Assembly: GCF_014042015.1 (NCBI RefSeq) | Contig: NZ_CP059493.1 | Span: 2,666,001-2,730,000, forward strand | Length of the DNA: 64,000 nucleotides | Reading direction: 5' to 3' | Origin: Actinotalea sp. JY-7876 | GTDB taxonomy: Bacteria; Actinomycetota; Actinomycetes; Actinomycetales; Cellulomonadaceae | Part shown: positions 17,502 to 25,881 of the stretch, piece after piece | Position numbering within the stretch: position 1 is the first letter of the stretch | Layout of the letters: each line of letters begins with the position of its first letter | Program-made: the position numbers and the translations under genes | Notes under the pieces: generated by a model | Seen by the model: the letters and a program-made list of their open reading frames with translations, nothing else | What the model was told of the DNA's origin: nothing | Database searches by the model: none

Positions 17502-19073
17502 ATGCCCGTGCGCCACGTCCTGTTCCCCGGCCGCCACCACCTCGTCACGCGGTTCCAGACCGACTACCTGCGCGACCTGCTCGCGGGCCGCCTCACGGAC
17601 ACGGCGGGCGAGCCCGTGCGGTGCGACGACGACGCGCGCGTCGTGTGGGCCGTCACCTCGGCCACCCACTCCGGCACGCGCCGCAACCCGGTCCCGGCCC
17701 ACCGGCGCGAGGCGATGATCGAGCGCGTCGGCGCCGCCGAGGGGACGGAGCCGCTCGTGGTGCCGGTCGCCGACGTCCCCCCGAGCGACCGCTTCGCGCG
17801 CACCGTCCTCGGCAGCGTCGAGGTCTGCCTCGGCCTCACCCTGACGCCGGCGGACACCGTCGTCGCGTGCTCGACCCCGGCCGTGGCGGCCCTCTGGGCG
17901 GCGCTCGGCTTCCGGGTTGCGCCCGTCGAGGACGGCCACCCGGACGCACCGGCGCGCCCGTGGGACGTCCTCGAGCTCGCCGTCGCCGGCGACGACCGGT
18001 GGCGCGACCTGGCCCACCCCGCAGCCCTCGCGTACTACGAGCGCTACGGCCTGGCCGACGTCGTCCGCACGGCCTACCTGGACCCGACCGTCGGCGCCGA
18101 GGGCGACCTCACCGCCACGCGCGACTACCGGTCCTACACGGCCGACTTCGACGACGCGTCGGACCGCAAGTGGGCGCAGGTCGGACCGCACGTGCAGCCG
18201 GGCCGGGTGGTCGACCTCGGCTGCGCCGCCGGCGGCCTGCTCGAGCGCGCGGCGCGCGACCCGCGGCTGGCGGAGTCCGACCTGTACGGCATCGACGTCT
18301 CCCGCCACCTCGTCGCCGAGGCGGAGCACCGCAAGGCGCAGGGCGTGTTCGCCAACCCCAACGTCTTCTTCGCCCAGCGCAACCTGCTCACGGGCCCCGT
18401 CTTCCCCGACGCGACCGTGAGCACGACGACGACGATCGCCCTGACGCACGAGATCTCGAGCTACGGGCGCGGGCGCGACGACCTCGAGCTGCTCGCGCGG
18501 CGGATCTTCGCCCACACCGCACCCGGCGGCGTGTGGGTGAACTCGGACGTCCTGGGTCCCGAGGGCGGGGACCGCACGGTCCACCTGCACCTGGACGGCG
18601 AGCCCGGCGACGCCCGCGACCTGGGGGCGCTCCCGGGCGACGACGTCGCCCCCTACGTCGAGGCGCTCTCCCCCGCGGGCCGCCTCGCGCAGTTCGCCCG
18701 CGACTTCCCCGCCCTGTCCGGCGGCGCGTGCGACGTGCGCTGGGCGGCCACGACGACGCGCGACGACGGCGGCGTCACGTCGGTCGCCGAGCTCAGCCTG
18801 CGCGCGGCGATGGAGTTCCTGTACACGCGCGACTACGTGCGCAGCTGGCTGTCCGAGTGCCACGAGCGCTTCTGCGACATGACGTGGCCCGACTGGTCCG
18901 CCCTCCTGCACGACGTCGGCTTCGAGCTCGCCCCGGCGAGCACGGCGTGGCGCAACGACTGGCTCGTCACCCACCGGCTCTCGGTCGGGGCACGCCTCGT
19001 CGACCCCGTCACGGGCGACGGCGTGCCGTGGCCCGACACGCACGTGCTGACGGTCGCACGGCGCCCCGCGTGA
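17502..19073 (+). CDS. Nucleotidyltransferase-like domain fused to a SAM-dependent methyltransferase
   Basis: A 523-residue two-domain protein. Residues 1 to about 175 resemble an NMN-adenylyltransferase-type Rossmann domain: H-V-L-F-P-G-R-H-H near the start and A-T-H-S-G-T-R-R-N-P-V-P-A-H-R-R-E-A-M-I, like the N-P-F-x-x-x-E-R-x-E-M-I block of that family. The HxGH motif is not intact. From about residue 230, V-V-D-L-G-C-A-A-G-G-L-L-E is methyltransferase motif I, followed by Y-G-I-D-V-S-R-H. The gene stands alone, divergent from the glycosylase. Substrates are unknown. Confidence 0.8.
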   Translation: MPVRHVLFPGRHHLVTRFQTDYLRDLLAGRLTDTAGEPVRCDDDARVVWAVTSATHSGTRRNPVPAHRREAMIERVGAAEGTEPLVVPVADVPPSDRFARTVLGSVEVCLGLTLTPADTVVACSTPAVAALWAALGFRVAPVEDGHPDAPARPWDVLELAVAGDDRWRDLAHPAALAYYERYGLADVVRTAYLDPTVGAEGDLTATRDYRSYTADFDDASDRKWAQVGPHVQPGRVVDLGCAAGGLLERAARDPRLAESDLYGIDVSRHLVAEAEHRKAQGVFANPNVFFAQRNLLTGPVFPDATVSTTTTIALTHEISSYGRGRDDLELLARRIFAHTAPGGVWVNSDVLGPEGGDRTVHLHLDGEPGDARDLGALPGDDVAPYVEALSPAGRLAQFARDFPALSGGACDVRWAATTTRDDGGVTSVAELSLRAAMEFLYTRDYVRSWLSECHERFCDMTWPDWSALLHDVGFELAPASTAWRNDWLVTHRLSVGARLVDPVTGDGVPWPDTHVLTVARRPA

Positions 19074-19111
19074 GGACCGCGCCCGGCGTGCTGCGGGCCG
19101 CGGGCCGCTGC

Positions 19112-19117
19112 TAGCGT
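19112..19117 (+). promoter_or_regulatory. Leaderless-type -10 box (TAGCGT)
   Basis: TAGCGT ends seven bases before the GTG of the proline-rich membrane protein gene, with no ribosome site between. Confidence 0.5.
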
Positions 19118-19124
19118 CACGCCG

Positions 19125-19547
19125 GTGACGACGCCCCCTCCGCCGCCGCCCCCCGGTCCCCCCGGTCCGACGCCGCCGTACGCGCAGCAGCCGTACGCGC
19201 AGCCGCCGTACCCGCAGCAGCCGTACGCGCAACAGCCCCACCCGCAGCAGCCGTACCCGCAGCAGCCGCAGTCCGCGGACCCGCCCCTGCCGAGCATGGG
19301 CGAGCTGGGCAAGGACATGGCGCGCGAGATGGGCCAGGGCCTGCTCGAGATCGCGGTGTGGGCGCTCGCCGTCGTCGTGGTCGTCGGCGGCCTGGGCCTG
19401 GTCGGCTACCTCTTCGTGGGCCGCCTGGGCCTGGTCGTCGGCGCTCTCGCGGGCGTCGTCGTGCTCGGTGTGCTGTGGGTCGTCCTGATCGTCACGGGCG
19501 CCTCGCTCGCGTCCCGCCTGGTCCGCCGGGAGAGCTCGCCGCGCTGA
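19125..19547 (+). CDS. Proline/glutamine-rich two-helix membrane protein
   Basis: A 140-residue protein. Residues 1-55 are Pro-rich with repeated P-Y-A-Q-Q and P-Y-P-Q-Q units. After an amphipathic stretch come two hydrophobic helices (roughly residues 77-97 and 103-128). The short C-terminus is Arg-rich. Proteins with such tails are often found near actinobacterial secretion or cell-envelope genes, but no function is known. It is convergent with the WXG100 cluster. The GTG start is supported by the TAGCGT box seven bases upstream. Confidence 0.72.
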   Translation: MTTPPPPPPPGPPGPTPPYAQQPYAQPPYPQQPYAQQPHPQQPYPQQPQSADPPLPSMGELGKDMAREMGQGLLEIAVWALAVVVVVGGLGLVGYLFVGRLGLVVGALAGVVVLGVLWVVLIVTGASLASRLVRRESSPR

Positions 19548-19609
19548 CGGTCGGCGCGGCCGAGCCGCGGGCGCCGCACGGCCTCAGCCGGCGGCGCCGC
19601 GCGGTCCGC

Positions 19610-20542
19610 TCAGCGCAGCGGGGGTGACGGGATGCCCTTGTCGATCTTGTCGATGACCTCGGACGCACCGCGGAGACCCGACCGGATGGGCTCCGGGATG
19701 TTCCCGATCGGCCCGAGCCCGTTGTCCAGCCCGTCGCGCAGCGGCGTCTGCATCCCGTCGTTGCCGTTCAGCTGGTCGTCGGCCTCGTCCGCGATGATGT
19801 CGCGCAACCCCTGGAGCCCGGTCCTGCCCGCCTCCGTCAGCGGCGACGCCGACAGCCCGGTCAGCGGCTGCACGACCGGCTTGAGGATCAGGCCCTTGAC
19901 GAGCAGCGTCTTGATGAGGAACCCGTTGCGCGAGAAGAACTTCATCTTGTTGACCGCGCGGAGCAGGTTGGCGAGCTGGGTCAGCAGGCTCGCGACCTTC
20001 GCCAGGACCGTCGCGATCTTCGAGTAGGCGACGGCACCGCGCGCCGCGGCCGCGGCGGCACCGGCCGCGGCCGACGCCCCGAGCGTGACCACGCTCAGCG
20101 CCGCGCCCACGACGAGGGAGAGCAGGGCCCACTCGATGAGCTCGCGGATGATCGTCGCGACGAGCTCCTCGGCCGTCTCGACCTCCATCGCGGCGTCGTC
20201 GAGGAACTCGGCCGTCTCCCGCGTGGAGTCGGCGAGGCCCTCGACCTTGGTCTGCAGCTCCTTCATCGAGGCGGCGAAGGCCTCGTGCGCGTCGCCCTCC
20301 CAGGCGCCGGCGAGGGGCTGGAGGACGTCGCGGTGGTGGTCGACGAGCTGGTCCAGCGTGGTCGCCAGGTCACGCCACCGCTGGGCCGTGGACCGGACCT
20401 CCTCCGAGTCGCCCGTGACGGAGTCGAACAGGTCCGCCAGCGGCGCGACGACGGGCCGCAGGACGGCGTCGACGAGCCCGTCGAGGGGCGCCATCCAGCC
20501 GTTGATCTTGTCCCAGACGGAGACCGCTCCACCGACCGACAT
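19610..20542 (-). CDS. WXG100-like type VII secretion-associated protein
   Basis: A 310-residue protein. Residues 1 to about 130 form a helical hairpin of the WXG100 kind, with W-E-G in G-A-W-E-G-D-A-H-E-A-F at the turn. An Ala-rich hydrophobic helical stretch follows (about residues 135-175), which could insert in a membrane, and then a C-terminal region without a recognised fold. Its ATG shares one base with the stop of the preceding gene, so the YbaB-like, EspC-like and WXG100 genes are one operon. No ESX ATPase or membrane core genes are in the window, so any secretion machinery would lie elsewhere. Confidence 0.78.
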   Translation of the reverse strand: MSVGGAVSVWDKINGWMAPLDGLVDAVLRPVVAPLADLFDSVTGDSEEVRSTAQRWRDLATTLDQLVDHHRDVLQPLAGAWEGDAHEAFAASMKELQTKVEGLADSTRETAEFLDDAAMEVETAEELVATIIRELIEWALLSLVVGAALSVVTLGASAAAGAAAAAARGAVAYSKIATVLAKVASLLTQLANLLRAVNKMKFFSRNGFLIKTLLVKGLILKPVVQPLTGLSASPLTEAGRTGLQGLRDIIADEADDQLNGNDGMQTPLRDGLDNGLGPIGNIPEPIRSGLRGASEVIDKIDKGIPSPPLR

Positions 20543-20865
20543 CAGCTGCCTCCGGACATCAGCTTGGTGAACATCGTCGCGACGGCCTCGTCGGAGCCCA
20601 CGTACGCGTCGCGCGAGAGCGACAGCGCGTCGCCGACGTTGTCGTAGATCTCCCTCAGGGCGGTCAGCGCCTCCCCCAGGCCCTCGTACCGCTGATCGAA
20701 CGCCGCCTGGATCTCGTCCGACGACGGCAGCTTGCCCAGGCTCCCGGACGGCAGCTTCAGCTCCCCGCGCCGTCCCTGCAGGTTCGCGTACCGGCCGGCG
20801 AGGTCGTGGTGGCGGTTGGCCGCGAGGCTCAGCGCGTCGTGCTCGACGGAGAACTCGCCGCTCAC
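20542..20865 (-). CDS. Small EspC/WXG100-type secretion substrate-like protein
   Basis: A 107-residue all-helical protein resembling T7SS ESX-1 EspC-like proteins. Its N-terminus F-S-V-E-H-D-A-L-S-L-A-A-N-R-H-H-D-L-A-G fits that family, and its C-terminus has Y-V-G-S-D, which matches the general type VII secretion signal Y-x-x-x-D/E. The GTG overlaps the upstream YbaB-like stop by four bases, and the stop overlaps the next ATG by one base. It may pair with the WXG100 protein (inference). Confidence 0.75.
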   Translation of the reverse strand: MSGEFSVEHDALSLAANRHHDLAGRYANLQGRRGELKLPSGSLGKLPSSDEIQAAFDQRYEGLGEALTALREIYDNVGDALSLSRDAYVGSDEAVATMFTKLMSGGS

Positions 20866-21260
20866 GCGCCGGCCTCCGACTCGCGCTGCCGCCGGTCGGC
20901 GATCTCGTCGCGCAGCAGGTCCCGGGTGGACTCCGGGACGCGGCCGGCGATGAGGTCGCGCACGTCCTCGGCGCCGGGCATGCCCGCGGTGAGCGCCGCG
21001 ACCTGCTCCCCCATCGCGACCTGGGCGCGCCCGAGCGCCTCCAGGACGGCCGTCCGCAGCTGGTCGGCCGAGAGCCGCTCGGCCACGGACGTGAAGACGA
21101 CGTCGGTCACCACGCCGGAGGAGCCCACCGTGACGGTGACGGCGCGCTCGGTGCTCTGACCCGTCGCCCGCGCACCGGCCAGCTCCTGCTCGAGCCGGGC
21201 GGCTGCCTCGAGCCGCACCCGCGCCTCCTCCTGCATCCGCTCGACCCACGCGTCGGTCAT
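20862..21260 (-). CDS. YbaB/EbfC family nucleoid-associated-like protein
   Basis: A 132-residue protein. Long N-terminal helix, then T-V-T-V-G-S-S-G-V-V-T-D-V-V-F strands and a C-terminal helix, the YbaB/EbfC layout. In actinobacteria YbaB paralogues often open type VII secretion substrate operons, as here. ATG 21260 begins at M-T-D-A-W-V-E-R-M, the usual family opening. A GTG at 21278 with AAGGGAG four bases upstream is an alternative that adds six residues. Confidence 0.78.
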   Translation of the reverse strand: MTDAWVERMQEEARVRLEAAARLEQELAGARATGQSTERAVTVTVGSSGVVTDVVFTSVAERLSADQLRTAVLEALGRAQVAMGEQVAALTAGMPGAEDVRDLIAGRVPESTRDLLRDEIADRRQRESEAGA

Positions 21261-21363
21261 GGCTCCACCAGCGCTCACTCGTCTCCCTTGTTGATCTCGG
21301 TGGCCTGAGATTAGGGGGGGACGGCGATACCACGCCACGAGAGGCCGAGGCGAGAGACCAAGG

Positions 21364-22734
21364 TCACCCGGAAGGGGGAACCGACCGGCCCACGACGGCC
21401 CGGTTCACCGCGTACAGCACGACGCCGATCGCGAGCAGCAGCCCGGCCCGCAGGTAGACGTCCGCGCCGCGCCCCGTCAGAGGGCTCGCGAGCACCGCGC
21501 TGACGACCGCCCCCGCGACGGGCACCCAGGTGGCGGCGCGGAAGTGGCCGCCCTCGCCCGGGTCCGTGCGGCGCAGGACCAGCACCGACACGTTGACGAC
21601 CACGAACACCAGGAGCAGCAGCAGCACCGTGGTGTCCGCCAGCCCTGCCAGGTCGCCCGTGCTGACGAGCGTCAGGGCGACGGCGAGCGTGAACGCGATC
21701 GCCACCCACGGGGTGCGCCGCGTCTCGTGCACCCGGCCGAGCACGCGCGGCACGATGCCCTCCCGCGCCATCCCGTACACCAGGCGCGACGCCATGATCA
21801 TGTTGATGAGCGCGGTGTTGCCCACGGCCAGCAGGGCGATGACGGCGAACAGCGCCGGCGGGAACGGGACCCCCGCCACCTTGACCACCTCGAGCAGCGG
21901 CCCGCTCGAGTCCACCAGGGTCTGGGTGTCGACGAGCATGGAGGACGTGAAGGCCACCGAGAGGTAGATGACGCCGGTGATGGCCAGTCCTGCGAAGACG
22001 GCGCGCGGGAAGTCGCGGCGCGGGTCGCGGCACTCCTCGGCCAGGTTGACCGAGTCCTCGAAGCCCAGGAGCGCGTAGAAGGCGAGGGCGGTGCCGCCGA
22101 GCACCGCCAGCAGGACGCTGCCGCCGTCGCCGTCGAGGCGCACGGCCCGGCTCACGTCGCCCTCGCCCGTGGCGACCGACCACACGCCGATCGCGACGAT
22201 GACGAGCAGCCCGGTGAGCTCGACGAGCGTGAGCACGACGTTGACCCGGACCGACTCCGAGATGCCCACGAGGTTGATCACCGTCACGAGCCCGAGGAAC
22301 ACCCACGCCGCCGCGACGGTGGGCACGCTGACGAACTCGGCCAGGTAGTCCCCGCCGAAGGCCCGCGCGGCCGCGGACGCCGACGTGATGCCGGACATCA
22401 TCACGGCGAAGGCGACGAGGAACGTCAGGAAGGGGCGCCGGAACGCGCGGTTGGCGTACAGCGCGGCGCCCGCCGCACTGGGGTACTTGCCGACGAGCTC
22501 GACGTACGAGGCGGCGGTCAGCGTGGCGAGGCTGAACGCGACGAGGAACGGCACCCAGATCGCGCCGCCGACCTCCGCCGCCACCTTCCCCGTGAGGGCG
22601 TAGATGCCGGCGCCGAGGATGTCCCCCACGACGAACAGCAGCAGCACCTTGCGACCGACGGTCCGGCGCAGCCCGCCGTCGTCGGCCGGCGCGCCGTCGG
22701 TGGCCTCCCGCGGCGCGGTGGGTGTGGTGGACAT
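21364..22734 (-). CDS. APC family amino-acid permease
   Basis: A 456-residue permease with about twelve to fourteen transmembrane helices. The first helix has G-D-I-L-G-A-G-I-Y-A-L, the unwound substrate-binding motif of APC transporters. The sixth-helix region reads A-F-Y-A-L-L-G-F-E-D, and Glu/Asp after G-F is usual in the cationic-amino-acid branch. Start at ATG 22734 because GGGAGG lies five bases upstream and the two earlier starts add only a hydrophilic leader. Upstream DNA carries a perfect palindrome and three 14-bp repeats, suggesting regulation. The substrate is unknown. Confidence 0.9.
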   Translation of the reverse strand: MSTTPTAPREATDGAPADDGGLRRTVGRKVLLLFVVGDILGAGIYALTGKVAAEVGGAIWVPFLVAFSLATLTAASYVELVGKYPSAAGAALYANRAFRRPFLTFLVAFAVMMSGITSASAAARAFGGDYLAEFVSVPTVAAAWVFLGLVTVINLVGISESVRVNVVLTLVELTGLLVIVAIGVWSVATGEGDVSRAVRLDGDGGSVLLAVLGGTALAFYALLGFEDSVNLAEECRDPRRDFPRAVFAGLAITGVIYLSVAFTSSMLVDTQTLVDSSGPLLEVVKVAGVPFPPALFAVIALLAVGNTALINMIMASRLVYGMAREGIVPRVLGRVHETRRTPWVAIAFTLAVALTLVSTGDLAGLADTTVLLLLLVFVVVNVSVLVLRRTDPGEGGHFRAATWVPVAGAVVSAVLASPLTGRGADVYLRAGLLLAIGVVLYAVNRAVVGRSVPPSG

Positions 22735-22744
22735 GCGGCCTCCC

Positions 22745-22756
22745 TGTCCCGGGACA
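22745..22756 (-). promoter_or_regulatory. Perfect 12-bp palindrome before the APC permease gene
   Basis: TGTCCCGGGACA lies 11 bases upstream of the ATG and overlaps the approach to the ribosome site. It could be an operator, or a hairpin occluding translation. Confidence 0.35.
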
Positions 22757-22760
22757 CGGC

Positions 22761-22802
22761 TCCGACGACTGCACTCCGACAACTGCGGTCCGACAACTGC
22801 TC
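22761..22802. repeat. Three tandem 14-bp repeats upstream of the APC permease gene
   Basis: Units start at 22761, 22775 and 22789. The common core is TCCGACAACTGC; the first copy has G for A at position 8. They sit 27-68 bases before the start codon, in the promoter region. Confidence 0.8.
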
Positions 22803-22879
22803 CGTGAGCGCAGTGTGAGGCCGCGGCCCGCGGCGCGCGCGCCCAGCGCCGCCGCCCGTGGGCGTGCCGACCGCGGCGC

Positions 22880-23542
22880 TCAGCCGGCGTCGGTCGGGCG
22901 GGTCCCGCCGAGGCGCCACCACGAACGCCGTCGGGCGCGGCCCCGTGCGCGCCGGTGCGCGCGCTCCGCCTCCGCCCGCGCGCGCTCGGCCGTCCTGCGC
23001 TCCGCGTCGGCGTCGCGGCGGCGGCGCGCGCGCTCGGCCCAGCGGCGGACCTCGGCCTCGACGTCGCGCAGCGGCGTCACCACCGGCGGTCCGCCGAGCA
23101 GCTGGCGCCGGGCCGCGACGATCCGTGCGTTGAACTCCGTGACCGCCGCGCGCACCTGGTCCGGACCGGCCAGGCGGTCGAGGCGCTGGTCGAGGACGGC
23201 GTCGTCCGTGCGGAGCTGGAGCGCCTCGGGCAGCACGCCCGTGATGCGCTCGCGCTCGACGAGTCCCTTGAGCCACCAGTCGGGGTCGTGGCGCCCGTCG
23301 ATGCTCGGGATCGGCTTGCCCGCGAGCGGGAGGTCGTCGAACTGGCCGCGCGCGATGGCCTGCCGGACGAGCTCGTCGACCCACTCACCGCGCCGGTCCA
23401 TGCGCCCGCGCCCGTCGAGCTGCGACACCGGGGCCGCGGCGCCGTCCGGCTCCGCGGCCTGCGGCACGTCGGCGTCCTGCTCGACCAGGCGGTCCACCTG
23501 GTACCGGGCCGCCGAGCGCATCGGGTCCTCGTCGTGGTCCAT
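22880..23542 (-). CDS. DUF1992 (DnaJ-homologue C28-type) domain protein
   Basis: A 220-residue protein. The central block G-E-W-V-D-E-L-V-R-Q-A-I-A-R-G-Q-F-D-D-L-P-L-A-G-K-P-I followed by D-P-D-W-W-L-K-G-L is the DUF1992 hallmark. The C-terminal third is a highly charged Arg/Glu/Ala helix ending in an Arg-rich patch. The family has no established bacterial role. ATG 23542 has GGGAGGG four bases upstream. It is divergent from the methyltransferase gene. Confidence 0.87.
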   Translation of the reverse strand: MDHDEDPMRSAARYQVDRLVEQDADVPQAAEPDGAAAPVSQLDGRGRMDRRGEWVDELVRQAIARGQFDDLPLAGKPIPSIDGRHDPDWWLKGLVERERITGVLPEALQLRTDDAVLDQRLDRLAGPDQVRAAVTEFNARIVAARRQLLGGPPVVTPLRDVEAEVRRWAERARRRRDADAERRTAERARAEAERAHRRARGRARRRSWWRLGGTRPTDAG

Positions 23543-23661
23543 GCGCCCTCCCTGGGTCCGACGATAGGCGCCGGCACTCGCGGCGCCCACCCCGCGCGTC
23601 GTCCGCGGCGGGGCCTAGCCTCGTGGCACGGCGGTGTGCGGCGGACGGGCGGGACGGTGCG

Positions 23662-24405
23662 ATGGGCGCGGACGAGGACCCGTGGTCGGCGGTGGCCGAG
23701 GGCTGGTCGCAGCTGTGGGGCCCCAGCGGCGCGCCCGTGTGGCCGGTGCTGCTGGGGACGACCGGTGTCGGCCCGGGCACGCGCCTGCTCGACGTCGGCT
23801 GCGGGAGCGGGGAGCTGCTCCGCGCGGCGCGCGGCCGCGGTGGCGACGCGGTCGGCGTCGACCCGGCGCCGGGCATGGCGCGGCGCGCGGCCCGGCACGC
23901 GCCCGGGGCGGTCGTGATCGCCTCGGCGGACGACCTGCCCTTCCCCGACGCGACGTTCGACGTCGTCACGTGCGTCAACGCGCTGCACCTGGCCGACGAC
24001 GTCGACGACGCCCTCGCCGAAGCCGTCCGGGTCCTGCGGCCGGACGGCTGGGTGGCGCTCGCGGGCTGGGCCGAGGGCTCGCGCAACGACCTGCAGCGGA
24101 TCGAGGCCGCGGTCGCGCGCCGCGCGGGCGACGACGTCCCGCCCGACGGCCTGCTCCACCGGGAGGGCGGGTTCGAGGAGCTGCTGCGCGACGCGGGACT
24201 GGCGCCGGTCGCGGCGGGGCTCGTCGAGGTCCCCTGGCAGGTGCCCGACGACGACGCGCTCGTGCGCGGCGTGCTCCTGGGCGAGGACGCGGCGGGCCTG
24301 GCCGACGCCCGGGCGATGGTCGTCGAGGCGGCGCGCCCGTTCCGCTCGCCCGACGGCGGCTACCGGCTCGTCAACCGCTACCGGTGGGCGGTCGCGCGGG
24401 CGTGA
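23662..24405 (+). CDS. Class I SAM-dependent methyltransferase
   Basis: A 247-residue Methyltransf_11-type enzyme. Motif I is L-L-D-V-G-C-G-S-G-E-L-L (residues 42-53), the post-I acidic residue is in A-V-G-V-D-P-A-P-G-M, and motif IV region is F-D-V-V-T-C-V-N-A-L-H-L. Its acceptor cannot be told from sequence. ATG 23662 is used; a GTG at 23623 would add 13 residues, but the TAGCCT box at 23616-23621 places transcription start at or beyond that GTG, so the shorter form is preferred. Confidence 0.85.
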   Translation: MGADEDPWSAVAEGWSQLWGPSGAPVWPVLLGTTGVGPGTRLLDVGCGSGELLRAARGRGGDAVGVDPAPGMARRAARHAPGAVVIASADDLPFPDATFDVVTCVNALHLADDVDDALAEAVRVLRPDGWVALAGWAEGSRNDLQRIEAAVARRAGDDVPPDGLLHREGGFEELLRDAGLAPVAAGLVEVPWQVPDDDALVRGVLLGEDAAGLADARAMVVEAARPFRSPDGGYRLVNRYRWAVARA

Positions 24406-24482
24406 ACCGTGGTCGCCGCACGCGGCCGCGCACGCCATGCTGGGAGCCGCGGCCGCCAGGCCCGCGCAGAGGAGGTGGCGAG

Positions 24483-25370
24483 GTGGCACGAGCACGCTCC
24501 GTGGGGCGACGTCGGGGCCCGCGCCTCGGCGCCGTCCTCGCCTGCGTGCTCGGGGCGGTCGGGCTCGCGGGGTGCGCGGCCGAGCCGGCGCCGGCGCCGG
24601 CGCCGACCACCGTCGCGCCCGCCCCCGAGGCGTCGCGCACCGCGCCACCACCCGTCGCGGCGTGGACCCCGCCCGACGTCGACCTCGCGACCCTGCCGGT
24701 GGCCGACCCCTGGGCCGTGATGCCGCAGGCCGTGGCCGACCCGGACCCCGGGACGATGCCGAGCGGCCTGCTCGTCACCCCGGACACCGACCCCGGGATC
24801 GCGCTGTACGACGCCCCGCGCGGCGCACCGTTCGCGCTGCTCCCCCTGGTCCAGTACCAGGGCGTGACCTCTTACCCGGTGGTCGCGCAGCAGGGCGACT
24901 GGTACCAGGTGCTGCTCACGGTGCGGCGCGGTCTGCCGAGCCAGGTGGGCCCGGACGGCGTCAACGAGGCCACGGGCTGGGTGCACGCCGACGACGTCCT
25001 GACGAGCTCCACGGACTACCGGATCACGGCGTCCCTGGGCACGGGCGAGGTGGTGCTGCACCGCGGCGAGGAGGAGGTCGCCCGGACGGTGACGGGGTTC
25101 GGCACCCCGGAGACGCCGACCCCGCTGGGCCGCACGTTCGTCATGTCGATCGCGCCGGACCCGGGCGCCCGGTACTCACCGGTGTTCGTGTACTTCGGCT
25201 CGCACTCGCCCACGCTGGACGAGTTCAACGGCGGGCCGGCGCCGATCGCGATCCACGCCTACGCGACCTACAGCGGGCCGATCTCGAACGGGTGCCTGCG
25301 CGTGCCGGCCGATGCCCTGGCGCCGTTCGCCGACGTACCCCTCGGCACGCCGGTGCTCGTCACCGCCTGA
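24483..25370 (+). CDS. L,D-transpeptidase lipoprotein
   Basis: A 295-residue exported protein. An Arg-rich signal peptide ends at the lipobox L-A-G-C, followed by a Pro/Ala-rich linker. An SH3-like segment lies in the middle (A-L-Y-D-A-P-R-G to G-W-V-H-A-D-D-V). The YkuD catalytic domain ends with I-A-I-H-A-Y and S-N-G-C-L-R, with Cys271 as nucleophile. Expected role: 3-3 cross-linking or protein anchoring on peptidoglycan. GTG 24483 has GAGGAGG eight bases upstream. A strong hairpin follows 25 bases after the stop. Confidence 0.9.
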   Translation: MARARSVGRRRGPRLGAVLACVLGAVGLAGCAAEPAPAPAPTTVAPAPEASRTAPPPVAAWTPPDVDLATLPVADPWAVMPQAVADPDPGTMPSGLLVTPDTDPGIALYDAPRGAPFALLPLVQYQGVTSYPVVAQQGDWYQVLLTVRRGLPSQVGPDGVNEATGWVHADDVLTSSTDYRITASLGTGEVVLHRGEEEVARTVTGFGTPETPTPLGRTFVMSIAPDPGARYSPVFVYFGSHSPTLDEFNGGPAPIAIHAYATYSGPISNGCLRVPADALAPFADVPLGTPVLVTA

Positions 25371-25395
25371 CACCGGCGATCGCGCCGCGGTGGGT

Positions 25396-25430
25396 GACGC
25401 GTTGGCGTCGCTGGGCGACGCCAAGGCGTC
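25396..25430. terminator. Bidirectional terminator hairpin
   Basis: Arms of 16 bases (25396-25411 and 25415-25430) with one mismatch and a TGG loop. It lies between the convergent L,D-transpeptidase gene and the small minus-strand gene. Confidence 0.65.
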
Positions 25431-25486
25431 ATGCAGCGACGCGGGGCGCCCCCGCGCTGGGCTGTCGGCCGGGGCCGACGGGTCTG

Positions 25487-25717
25487 TCAGAGGCGGTCGA
25501 GGCGCGGGCTGTCGAGCTCGACGCGACGCAGGTCGCCGCCGAAGTCGACGATCGCGGCGCGGTCGCCGTCCATGCGGACGGCGCGGCCGAGGCCGTGGCG
25601 CTCGTGGCAGACGCGGTCGCCCGCCTCGACGGGGACGATGGTCTTGATGGCGGCCTCGCGAGCGGCGTTGAACGGGCTCGTGGCGAGGTAACGGCGAGCA
25701 GCAGGACGGGGCGGCAT
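25487..25717 (-). CDS. Small conserved hypothetical protein
   Basis: A 76-residue protein. The basic N-terminus R-P-A-A-R-R-Y-L-A-T-S-P-F-N is followed by a small beta-rich domain G-D-R-V-C-H-E-R-H-G-L-G-R-A-V, then A-A-I-V-D-F-G-G-D. The pattern G-D-R-V-x-H-x-x-x-G-L-G-x-V with a following V-D-F-G resembles the Tudor-like fold at the N-terminus of CarD/TRCF proteins, so an RNA-polymerase or nucleic-acid link is conceivable but unproven. ATG has GGGAG seven bases upstream. Confidence 0.65.
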   Translation of the reverse strand: MPPRPAARRYLATSPFNAAREAAIKTIVPVEAGDRVCHERHGLGRAVRMDGDRAAIVDFGGDLRRVELDSPRLDRL

Positions 25718-25881
25718 CGGATTTCTCCCACCAGGCCCGGGACGGAGGGGAGGGTCTGGAGCCTTCAGTCTACTCGCGTGGCAGCGCGGTCGTCAGGCCC
25801 TCGCCGCAAATCCGGCGGCGACGCGCGGGCACGCCGCTCCCGGCGCCGCCGCGCCGCACGGGCCGAGCGCTCGGCCCGGCG

